DNA of 64,000 nt from Hydractinia symbiolongicarpus (taxonomy: Eukaryota > Cnidaria > Hydrozoa > Anthoathecata > Hydractiniidae), in NCBI RefSeq assembly GCF_029227915.1, contig NC_079881.1, positions 30,233,501-30,297,500 of the forward strand, in the 5' to 3' direction. The translations under genes were made by a program, and so were the position numbers. The notes beneath the pieces were generated by a model. That model was not told the DNA's origin. It did no database searches and saw only the letters and a program-made list of their open reading frames with translations. Below, piece by piece: positions 1 through 10,299 of the stretch. Numbering within the stretch: the stretch's first letter is position 1; each line of letters starts with the position of its first letter.

Positions 1-203
1 GTCAAAAGTATACAAAGAAAGTACCCAGGAAGTAAACTCATTTCCCAAACGATTTTTCAAATTATTATTTCACCACTAAAGCCCATGAGACTTGTAGTTT
101 TTAAAAATGTTTTCATTTTTGATGAGACGCTGAATAAAAGAAGTTTAATCGCCGGCAAACGAAAACCTGCGATTTCCCGTAAATCCTGGACTCGGCTCGT
201 ATA

Positions 204-406
204 GTCAAAAGTATACAAAGAAAGTACCCAGGGAGTAAACTCATTTCCCAAACGATTTTTTAAATTATTATTTCACCACTAAAACGCATGAGACTTGTAG
301 TTTTCAAGAATGTTTTTATTTTTGATGAGACGCTGAATAAAAGCAGTTTAATCGCCGGCAAACCAAAACCTGCGATTTCCCGTAAATCCCGGACTCGGCC
401 CGTATA
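204..406 (+). repeat. Reference 203-bp monomer (internal map)
   Basis: This monomer is used to number the repeat, with its first base as 1. Residues 2-14 hold the palindrome GTATAC. Residues 51-70 are a nearly pure A+T stretch after ACGA. Residues 76-96 hold the CACTAAA..CATGAGACTTGTAG block. Residues 101-122 hold an inverted repeat with nine-base arms and a TTTT loop in the common form (this copy has a G in the left arm). Residues 123-129 repeat the ATGAGAC seen at 85-91. Residues 149-156 contain GCCGGC, and residues 170-200 are a GC-rich segment ending CTCGGCCCG. Most CpG dinucleotides lie in residues 150-200. An inverted pair GTATA..TATAC spans the junction between adjacent monomers. The start point is arbitrary. 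Confidence 0.9.
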
Positions 407-709
407 GTCAAAAGTATACAAAGAAAGTACACAGGGAGTAAACTCATTTCCCGAACGATTTTTTAAATTACTTTTTCACCACTAAAACGCATGAGACTTG
501 TAGTTTTCAAGAATATTTTCATTTTTGATGAGACGCTGAATAAAAGCAGTTTAATCGCCGGCAAACCAAAACCTGCGATTTCCCGTAAATCCCGGACTCG
601 GCCCGCATAGTCAAAAGTATACAAAGGAAGTACCCAGGGAGTAAACTCATTTCCAGAACGATTTTTTAAATTATCTTTTCACCACTAAAACGCATGAGAC
701 TTGCAGTTT

Positions 710-731
710 TCAAAAATGTTTTCATTTTTGA
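710..731 (+). repeat. Inverted repeat, 9-bp arms with TTTT loop (example)
   Basis: TCAAAAATG at 710-718 and CATTTTTGA at 723-731 are exact reverse complements separated by TTTT. The element occupies monomer residues 101-122 and recurs in a large share of monomers. Another common form has TTAAAAATG as the left arm, which costs one base pair in DNA but allows a U-G pair in a plus-strand transcript. It could form a small hairpin or cruciform. It is not followed by a pure T run like a bacterial terminator, and no function is shown. Confidence 0.8.
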
Positions 732-3231
732 TGAGACGCTGAATAAAAGAAGTTTAATCGCCGGCAAACGAAAACCTGCGATTTCCCGTAAATCCCGGAC
801 TCGACCCGTATAGTCAAAAGTATACAAAGAAAGTACCCAGGGTGTAAACTCATTTCCCGAACGATTTTTTAAATTGTTATTTCACCACGAAAGCCCATGA
901 GACTTGTAGTTTTCAAGAATGTTTTCATTTTTGATGACACGCTTAATAAAAGAGGTTTAATCGCCGGCAAACGAAATCCCACGATTTCCCGTAAATCCCG
1001 GGCTTGGCCCGTATAGTCGAATGTATACAAAGAAAGTACCTAGGGAGTAAACGCATTTCCCGAACGATTTTTTAAATTTTTCTTTCACCACTAAAACGCA
1101 TGAGACTTGTAGTTTTCAAAAATGTTTTCATTTTTGATGAGACGCTGAATAAAAGAAGTTTAATCGCCGGCAAACGAAAACCTGCGATTTCCCGTAAATC
1201 CCGGACTCGACCCGTATAGTCAAAAGTATACAAAGAAAGTACCCAGGAAGTAAACTCATTTCCCAAACGATTTTTTAAATCATTATTTCACCACTAAAGC
1301 CCATGAGACTTGTAGTTTTTAAAAATGTTTTCATTTTTGATGAGACGCTGAATAAAAGAAGTTTAATCGCCGGCAAACGAAAACCTGCGATTTCCCGTAA
1401 ATCCTGGACTCGGCTCGTATAGTCAAAAGTATACAAATAAAGTACCCAGGGAGTAAACTCATTTCCCAAACGATTTTTTAAATTATTATTTCACCACTAA
1501 AACGCATGAGACTTGTAGTTTTCAAGAATGTTTTTATTTTTGATGAGACGCTGAATAAAAGCAGTTTAATCGCCGGCAAACCAAAACCTGCGATTTCCCG
1601 TAAATCCCGGACTCGGCCCGTATAGTCAAAAGTATACAAAGAAAGTACACAGGGAGTAAACTCATTTCCCGAACGATTTTTTAAATTACTTTTTCACCAC
1701 TAAAACGCATGAGACTTGTAGTTTTCAAGAATGTTTTCATTTTTGATGAGACGCTGAATAAAAGCAGTTTAATCGCCGGCAAACCAAAACCTGCGATTTC
1801 CCGTAAATCCCGGACTCGGCCCGTATAGTCAAAAGTATACAAAGGAAGTACCCAGGGAGTAAACTCATTTCCAGAACGATTTTTTAAATTATTTTTTCAA
1901 CACTAAAACGCATAAGACTTGTAGTTTTTAAAAATGTTTTCGTTTTTGATGAGACGCTGAATAAAAGCAGTTTAATCGCCGGCAAACCAAAACCTGCGAT
2001 TTCCCGTAAATCCCGGACTCGGCCCGTATAGTCAAAAGTATACAAAGAAAGTACCCAGGGTGTAAACTCATTTCCCGAACGATTTTTTAAATTGTTATTT
2101 CACCACGAAAGCCCATGAGACTTGTAGTTTTTAAAAATGTTTTCATTTTTGATGAGACGCTGAATAAAAGAAGTTTAATCGCCGGCAAACGAAAACCTGC
2201 GATTTCCCGTAAATTCTGGACTCGGCCCGTATAGTCAAAAGTATACAAAGAAAGTACCCAGGAAGTAAACTCATTTCCCAAACGATTTTTTAAATCATTA
2301 TTTCACCACTAAAGCCCATGAGACTTGTAGTTTTTAAAAATGTTTTCATTTTTGATGAGACGCTGAATAAAAGAAGTTTAATCGCCGGCAAACGAAAACC
2401 TGCGATTTCCCGTAAATCCTGGACTCGGCTCGTATAGTCAAAAGTATACAAAGAAAGTACCCAGGGAGTAAACTCATTTCCCAAACGATTTTTTAAATTA
2501 TTATTTCACCACTAAAACGCATGAGACTTGTAGTTTTCAAGAATGTTTTTATTTTTGATGAGACGCTGAATAAAAGCAGTTTAATCGCCGGCAAACCAAA
2601 ACCTGCGATTTCCCGTAAATCCCGGACTCGGCCCGTATAGTCAAAAGTATACAAAGAAAGTACACAGGGAGTAAACTCATTTCCCGAACGATTTTTTAAA
2701 TTACTTTTTCACCACTAAAACGCATGAGACTTGTAGTTTTCAAGAATGTTTTCATTTTTGATGAGACGCTGAATAAAAGCAGTTTAATCGCCGGCAAACC
2801 AAAACCTGCGATTTCCCGTAAATCCCGGACTCGGCCCGTATAGTCAAAAGTATACAAAGGAAGTACCCAGGGAGTAAACTCATTTCCAGAACGATTTTTT
2901 AAATTATTTTTTCAACACTAAAACGCATAAGACTTGTAGTTTTTAAAAATGTTTTCGTTTTTGATGAGACGCTGAATAAAAGCAGTTTAATCGCCGGCAA
3001 ACCAAAACCTGCGATTTCCCGTAAATCCCGGACTCGGCCCGTATAGTCAAAAGTATACAAAGAAAGTACCCAGGGAGTAAACTCATTTCCAGAACGATTT
3101 TTTAAATTATTTTTTCAACACTAAAACGCATAAGACTTGTAGTTTTTAAAAATGTTTTCATTTTTGATGAGACGCTGAATAAAAGAAGTTTAATCGCCGG
3201 CAAACGAAAACCCGCGATTTCCCGTAAATCC

Positions 3232-3244
3232 CGGGCTTGGCCCG
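3232..3244 (+). repeat. Short GC palindrome in the GGGCTTGG subfamily
   Basis: CGGGC at 3232-3236 and GCCCG at 3240-3244 are reverse complements around TTG. It exists only in monomers with CCCGGGCTTGGCCCG; the common form CCCGGACTCGGCCCG breaks it. Other examples lie near 993, 3640, 5059, 8481, 8889, 21956, 23928, 27076, 34336, 47178 and 50767. Confidence 0.7.
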
Positions 3245-6200
3245 TATAGTCAAAAGTATACAAAGAAAGTACCCAGGGAGTAAACTCATTTCCCGAACGA
3301 TTTTTTAAATTACTTTTTCACCACTAAAACGAATTGAGACTTGTAGTTTTTAAAAATGTTTTCATTTTTGATGAGACGCTGAATAAAAGAAGTTTAATCG
3401 CCGGCAAACGAAAACCTGTGATTTCCCGTAAATTCTGGACTCGGCCCGTATAGTCAAAAGTATACAAAGAAAGTACCCAGGATGTAAACTCATTTCCCAA
3501 ACGATTTTTTAAATTATTATTTCACCACTAAAGCCCATGAGTCTTGTAGTTTTTAAAAATGTTTTTATTTTTGATGAGACGCTGAATAAAAGAAGTTTAA
3601 TCGCCGGCAAACGAAAACCCGCGATTTCCCGTAAATCCCGGGCTTGGCCCGTATAGTCGAAAGTATACAAAGAAAGTACCCAGGGAGTAAACTCATTTCC
3701 CGAACGATTTTTTAAATTACTTTTTCACCACTAAAACGCATAAGACTTGTAGTTTTTAAAAATGTTTTCATTTTTGATGAGACGCTGAATAAAAGAAGTT
3801 TAATCGCCGGCAAACGAAAACCTGCGATTTCCCGTAAATTCTGGACTCGGCCCGTATAGTCAAAAGTATACAAAGAAAGTACCCAGGGAGTAAACTCATT
3901 TCCCAAACGATTTTTTAAATTATTATTTCACCACTAAAGCCCATGAGACTTGTAGTTTTTAAAAATGTTTTCATTTTTGATGAGACGCTGAATAAAAGAA
4001 GTTTAATCGCCGGCAAACGAAAACCCGCGATTTCCCGTAAATCCCGGACTCGGCTCGTATAGTTAAAAGTGTGCAAGGAAAGTACCCAGTGAGTAAACTC
4101 ATTTCCCGAACGAATTTTTAAATTATTTTTTCACCACTAAAACGTATGAGACTTGTAGTTTTCAAAAATGTTTTCATTTTTGATGAGACGCTGAATAAAA
4201 GAAGTTTAATCGCCGGCAAACGAAAACCTGCGATTTCCCGTAAATCCCGGACTCGGCCCGTATAGTCAAAAGTATACAAAGAAAGTACCCAGGGTGTAAA
4301 CTCATTTCTCGAACGATTTTTTAAATTATTTTTTCACCACTAAAACGCATGAGACTTGTAGTTTTCAAAAATGTTTTCATTTTTGATGAGACGCTGAATA
4401 AAAGAAGTTTAATCGCCGGCAAACGAAAACCTGCGATTTCCCGTAAATCCCGTACTCGGCCCGTATAGTCAAAAGTATACAAAGAAAGTACCCATGGAGT
4501 AAACTCATTTCCCAAACGATTTTTTAAATTATTATTTCAAAACTAAAGCCCATGAGACTTGTAGATTTTAAAAATTTTTTCATTTTTAATGAGACGCTGA
4601 ATAAAAGAAGTTTAATCGCCGGCAAACGAAAACCCGCAATTTCCCGTAAATCCCGGTCTCGGCCCGTATAGTCAAACGTATACAAGGAAAGTACCCAGTG
4701 AGTAAACTCATTTCCCTAACGAATTTTTAAATTATTTTTTCACCACTAAAACGCATGAGACTTGTAGTTTTTAAAAATGTTTTCATCTTTGATGAGACGA
4801 TGAATAAACGAAGTTTAATCGCTGGCAAACGAAAACCTGCGATTTCCCGTAAATCCAGGACTCGGCCCGTATAGTCAAAAGTATACAAAGAAAGTACACA
4901 GGGAGTAAACTCATTTCCCGAACGATTTTTTAAATTATTTTTTCACCACTAAAACGCATGAGACTTGTAGTTTTCAAGAATGTTTTCATTTTTGATGAGA
5001 CGCTGAATAAAAGAACTTTAATCGCCGGCAAACGAAAACCCGCGATTTCCCGTAAATCCCGGGCTTGGCCCGTATAGTCAAAAGTATACAAAGAAAGTAC
5101 CCAGGGAGTAAACTCATTTCCCGAACGATTTTTTAAATTAATTTTTCACCACTAAAACGAATTGAGACTTGTAGTTTTTAAAAATGTTTTCATTTTTGAT
5201 GAGACGCTGAATAAAAGAAGTTTAATCGCCGGCAAACGAAAACCTGTGATTTCCCGTAAATTCTGGACTCGGCCCGTATAGTCAAAAGTATACAAAGAAA
5301 GTACCCAGGATGTAAACTCATTTCCCAAACGATTTTTTAAATTATTATTTCACCACTAAAGCCCATGAGTCTTGTAGTTTTTGAAAATGTTTTTGTTTTT
5401 GATGAGACGCTGAATAAAAGAAGTTTAATCGCCGGCAAACGAAAACCCGCGATTTCCCGTAAATCCCGGGCTTGGCCCGTATAGTCGAAAGTATACAAAG
5501 AAAGTACCCAGGGAGTAAACTCATTTCCCGAAGGATTTTTTAAATTACTTTTTCACCACTAAAACGCATAAGACTTGTAGTTTTTAAAAATGTTTTCATT
5601 TTTGATGAGACGCTGAATAAAAGAAGTTTAATCGCCGGCAAACGAAAACCTGCGATTTCCCGTAAATTCTGGACTCGGCCCGTATAGTCAAAAGTATACA
5701 AAGAAAGTACCCAGGGAGTAAACTCATTTCCCAAACGATTTTTTAAATTATTATTTCACCACTAAAGCCCATGAGACTTGTAGTTTTTAAAAATGTTTTC
5801 ATTTTTGATGAGACGCTGAATAAAAGAAGTTTAATCGCCGGCAAACGAAAACCCGCGATTTCCCGTAAATCCCGGACTCGGCTCGTATAGTTAAAAGTGT
5901 GCAAGGAAAGTACCCAGTGAGTAAACTCATTTCCCGAACGAATTTTTAAATTATTTTTTCACCACTAAAACGTATGAGACTTGTAGTTTTCAAAAATGTT
6001 TTCATTTTTGATGAGACGCTGAATAAAAGAAGTTTAATCGCCGGCAAACGAAAACCTGCGATTTCCCGTAAATCCCGGACTCGGCCCGTATAGTCAAAAG
6101 TATACAAAGAAAGTACCCAGGGTGTAAACTCATTTCCCGAACGATTTTTTAAATTATTTTTTCACCACTAAAACGCATGAGACTTGTAGTTTTCAAAAAT

Positions 6201-6395
6201 GTTTTCATTTTTGATGAGACGCTGAATAAAAGAAGTTTAATCGCCGGCAAACGAAAACCTGCGATTTCCCGTAAATCCCGTACTCGGCCCGTATAGTCAA
6301 AAGTATACAAAGAAAGTACCCATGGAGTAAACTCATTTCCCAAACGATTTTTTAAATTATTATTTCAAAACTAAAGCCCATGAGACTTGTAGATT

Positions 6396-6417
6396 TTAAA
6401 AATGTTTTCATTTTTAA
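6396..6417 (+). repeat. Inverted repeat variant with both arms changed
   Basis: TTAAAAATG at 6396-6404 pairs perfectly with CATTTTTAA at 6409-6417. Relative to the common form, the second base of the left arm is T instead of C and the matching base of the right arm is A instead of G. The same double form occurs near 30379, 40411, 42441, 43222, 54068 and 62435, always with GTAGATTTT on its left. Related copies at 4566, 9815 and 51696 carry an extra change nearby. Confidence 0.8.
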
Positions 6418-7289
6418 TGAGACGCTGAATAAAAGAAGTTTAATCGCCGGCAAACGAAAACCCGCAATTTCCCGTAAATCCCGGTCTCGGCCCGTATAGT
6501 CAAACGTATACAAGGAAAGTACCCAGTGAGTAAACTCATTTCCCTAACGAATTTTTAAATTATTTTTTCACCACTAAAACGCATGAGACTTGTAGTTTTT
6601 AAAAATGTTTTCATCTTTGATGAGACGATGAATAAACGAAGTTTAATCGCTGGCAAACGAAAACCTGCGATTTCCCGTAAATCCAGGACTCGGCCCGTAT
6701 AGTCAAAAGTATACAAAGAAAGTACCCAGGGTGTAAACTCATTTCCCGAACGATTTTTTAAATTATTTTTTCACCACTAAAACGCATGAGACTTGTAGTT
6801 TTCAAAAATGTTTTCATTTTTGATGAGACGCTGAATAAAAGAAGTTTAATCGCCGGCAAACGAAAACCTGCGATTTCCAGTAAATCAAAGAGAGTACCCA
6901 GGGTGTAAACTCATTTCCCGAACGATTTTTTAAATTTCTTTTTCACCACTAAAACGCATGAGACTTGTAGTTTTTAAAAATGTTTTCTTTTTTGATGAGA
7001 CGCTTAAAAAAAGAAGTTTAATCGCCGGCAAACGAAAACCTGCGATTTCCCGTAAATCCCGGACTCGGCCCGTATAGTCAAAAGTATACAAAGAAAGTAC
7101 CCAGGGTGTAAACTCATTTCCCGAATTATTTTTTAAATTATTTTTTCACCACTAAAACGCATGAGACGTGTAGTTTTCAAAAATGTTTTCATTTTTGATG
7201 AGACGATGAATAAAAGAAGTTTAATCGCCGGCAAACGAAAACCTGCGATTTCCCGTAAATCCCGTACTCGGCCCGTATAGTCAAAAGTA

Positions 7290-10139
7290 TACAAAGAAAG
7301 TACCCAGGGTGTAAACTCATTTCCCGAACGATTTTTTAAATTGTTATTTCACCACGAAAGCCCATGAGACTTGTAGTTTTTAAAAATGTTTTCATTTTTG
7401 ATGAGACGCTGAATAAAAGAAGTTTAATCGCCGGCAAACGAAAACCTGCGATTTCCCGTAAATTCTGGACTCGGCCCGTATAGTCAAAAGTATACAAAGA
7501 AAGTACCCAGGCAGTAAACTCATTTCCCAAACGATTTTTTAAATTATTATTTCACCACTAAAGCCCATGAGACTTGTAGTTTTTAAAAATATTTTCATTT
7601 TTGATGAGACGCTGAATAAAAGAAGTTTAATCGCCGGCAAACGAAAACCTGCGATTTCCCGTAAATCCTGGACTCGGCTCGTATAGTCAAAAGTATACAA
7701 AGAAAGTACCCAGGGAGCAAACTCATTTCCCGAACGATTTTTTAAATTATTATTTCACCACTAAAACGCATGAGACTTGTAGTTTTCAAGATTGTTTTTA
7801 TTTTTGATGAGACGCTGAATAAAAGCAGTTTAATCGCCGGCAAACCAAAACCTGCGATTTCCCGTAAATCCCGGACTCGGCCCGTATAGTCAAAAGTATA
7901 CAAAGAAAGTACACAGGGAGTAAACTCATTTCCCGAACGATTTTTTAAATTACTTTTTCACCACTAAAACGCATGAGACTTGTAGTTTTCAAGAATGTTT
8001 TCATTTTTGATGAGACGCTGAATAAAAGCAGTTTAATCGCCGGCAAACCAAAACCTGCGATTTCCCGTAAATCCCGGACTCGGCCCGTATAGTCAAAAGT
8101 ATACAAAGGAAGTACCCAGGGAGTAAACTCATTTTCAGAACGATTTTTTAAATTATTTTTTCAACACTAAAACGCATAAGACTTGTAGTTTTTAAAAATG
8201 TTTTCATTTTTGATGAGACGCTGAATAAAAGCAGTTTAATCGCCGGCAAACCAAAACCTGCGATTTCCCGTAAATCCCCGACTCGGCCCGTACAGTCAAA
8301 AGTATACAAAGAAAGTACCCAGGGAGTAAACTCATTTCCAGAACGATTTTTTAAATTATTTTTTCAACACTAAAACGCATAAGACTTGTAGTTTTTAAAA
8401 ATGTTTTCATTTTTGATGAGACGCTGAATAAAAGAAGTTTAATCGCCGGCAAACGAAAACCCGCGATTTCCCGTAAATCCCGGGCTTGGCCCGTATAGTC
8501 AAAAGTATACAAAGAAAGTACCCAGGGAGTAAACTCATTTCCCGAACGATTTTTTAAATTACTTTTTCACCACTAAAACGAATTGAGACTTGTAGTTTTT
8601 AAAAATGTTTTCATTTTTGATGAGACGCTGAATAAAAGAAGTTTAATCGCCGGCAAACGAAAACCTGTGATTTCCCGTAAATTCTGGACTCGGCCCGTAT
8701 AGTCAAAAGTATACAAAGAAAGTACCCAGGAAGTAAACTCATTTCCCAAACGATTTTTTAAATTATTATTTCACCACTAAAGCCCATGAGTCTTGTAGTT
8801 TTTAAAAATGTTTTCATTTTTGATGAGACGCTGAATAAAAGAAGTTTAATCGCCGGCAAACGAAAACCCGCGATTTCCCGTAAATCCCGGGCTTGGCCCG
8901 TATAGTCAAAAGTATACAAAGAAAGTACCCAGGGAGTAAACTCATTTCCCGAACGATTTTTTAAATTACTTTTTCACCACTAAAACGCATGAGACTTGTA
9001 GTTTTTAAAAATGTTTTCATTTTTGATGAGACGCTGAATAAAAGAAGTTTAATCGCCGGCAAACGAAAACCTGCGATTTCCCGTAAATTCTGGACTCGGC
9101 CCGTATAGTCAAAAGTATACAAAGAAAGTACCCAGGGAGTAAACTCATTTCCCAAACGATTTTTTAAATTATTATTTCACCACTAAAGCCCATGAGACTT
9201 GTAGTTTTTAAAAATGTTTTCATTTTTGATGAGACGCTGAATAAAAGAAGTTTAATCGCCGGCAAACGAAAACCCGCGATTTCCCGTAAATCCCGGACTC
9301 GGCTCGTATAGTTAAAAGTGTGCAAGGAAAGTACCCAGTGAGTAAACTCATTTCCCGAACGAATTTTTAAATTATTTTCTCACCACTAAAACGTATGAGA
9401 CTTGTAGTTTTCAAAAATGTTTTCATTTTTGATGAGACGCTGAATAAAAGAAGTTTAATCGCCGGCAAACGAAAACCTGCGATTTCCCGTAAATCCCGGA
9501 CTCGGCCTGTATAGTCAAAAGTATACAAAGAAAGTACCCAGGGTGTAAACTCATTTCGCGAACGATTTTTTAAATTATTATTTCACCACTAAAACGCATG
9601 AGACTTGTAGTTTTCAAAAATGTTTTCATTTTTGATGAGACGCTGAATAAAAGAAGTTTAATCGCCGGCAAACGAAAACCTGCGATTTCCCGTAAATCCC
9701 GTACTCGACCCGTATAGTCAAAAGTATTCAAAGAAAGTACCCATGGAGTAAACTTATTTCCCAAACGATTTTTTAAATTATTATTTCAAAACTAAAGCCC
9801 ATGAGACTTGTAGATGTTAAAAATGTTTTCATTTTTAATGAGACGCTGAATAAAAGAAGTTTAATCGCCGGCAAACGAAAACCCGCAATTTCCCGTAAAT
9901 CCCGGTCTCGGCCCGTATAGTCAAACGTATACAAGGAAAGTACCCAGTGAGTAAACTCATTTCCCTAACGAATTTTTAAATTATTTTTTCACCACTAAAA
10001 CGCATGAGACTTGTAGTTTTTAAAAATGTTTTCATCTTTGATGAGACGATGAATAAACGAAGTTTAATCGCTGGCAAACGAAAACCTGCGATTTCCAGTA
10101 AATCCAGGACTCGGCCCGTATAGTCAAAAGTATACAAAG
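7290..10139. repeat. Second copy of 2.04-4.89 kb (shift 5,249 bp)
   Basis: This block repeats 2041-4890 at a constant shift of 5,249 bp. Shared markers include the CACGAAAGCCC monomer (2100 and 7349), the GTACACAGGG monomer, the one-base insertion CGAATTGAGAC (3331 and 8580) and CATCTTTGATG (4784 and 10033). Its last part also matches 5.1-6.9 kb at a shift of 3,421 bp, because the 1,828-bp duplication supplies a second source. Homology with the 6.1-7.2 kb stretch continues past 10,139 to about 10,700, including the first 172-bp monomer and the CCCGAATTATTTTTT variant. The copy is therefore a mosaic of two neighbouring sources or was made before the 1,828-bp event. Confidence 0.8.
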
Positions 10140-10299
10140 AAAGTACCCAGGGTGTAAACTCATTTCCCGAACGATTTTTTAAATTATTTTTTCACCACTA
10201 AAACGCATGAGACTTGTAGTTTTTAAAAATGTTTTCATTTTTGATGAGACGCTGAATAAAAGAAGTTTAATCGCCGGCAAACGAAAACCTGCGATTTCC

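Larger units (their letters stand above)
1..3045. repeat. Five-monomer higher-order repeat, 1,015 bp
   Basis: Monomer types recur in a fixed order. The type with CCCAGGAAG and CTGGACTCGGCTCG starts at 1, 1219 and 2234. It is followed by the AAGCAGTTTAATCGCC/AAACCAAAACC type at 204, 1422 and 2437, the GTACACAGGG type at 407, 1625 and 2640, and the AAAGGAAGTACCC/TTCCAGAACG type at 610, 1828 and 2843. The last two full units differ by 1,015 bp. The first unit has one extra monomer (1016-1218, with its private GTCGAATG) and so spans 1,218 bp. The third unit is incomplete and grades into other types near 3,045. This is the only long stretch without 172-bp monomers, apart from its continuation to 6.8 kb. 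Confidence 0.85.
3170..6720. repeat. 1,828-bp nine-monomer tandem duplication
   Basis: About 3170-4890 matches about 4998-6718 at a shift of 1,828 bp, which is nine monomers plus one base. The extra base is a private insertion giving CGAATTGAGAC in place of CGCATGAGAC at 3330 and 5158. Other shared private variants include GTGTGCAAGG (4066 and 5898), CCCATGGAG (4491 and 6319), GTAGATTTTAAAAA with TTTTTAATGAG (4562 and 6390), and CATCTTTGATGAGACGATG (4784 and 6612). About 100 bp between the copies (4890-4998) does not match and carries the GTACACAGGG type, so the exchange junction lies there. Confidence 0.82.

Noticed and set aside
110-122. Inverted repeat plus T-rich sequence as a transcription terminator
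   Set aside because: The stem is A+T-rich, is followed by GATGAGACG rather than a T run, and occurs in every monomer with no gene upstream.
1008-1021. CENP-B box-like match CCCGTATAGTCGAA, also at 3648, 5476 and 26307
   Set aside because: The known box (reverse strand CCCGNNTNNNNCGAA) needs four bases between T and CGAA; here there are three. Only four monomers have the G, and the common form has CAAA in place of CGAA. Treated as chance.
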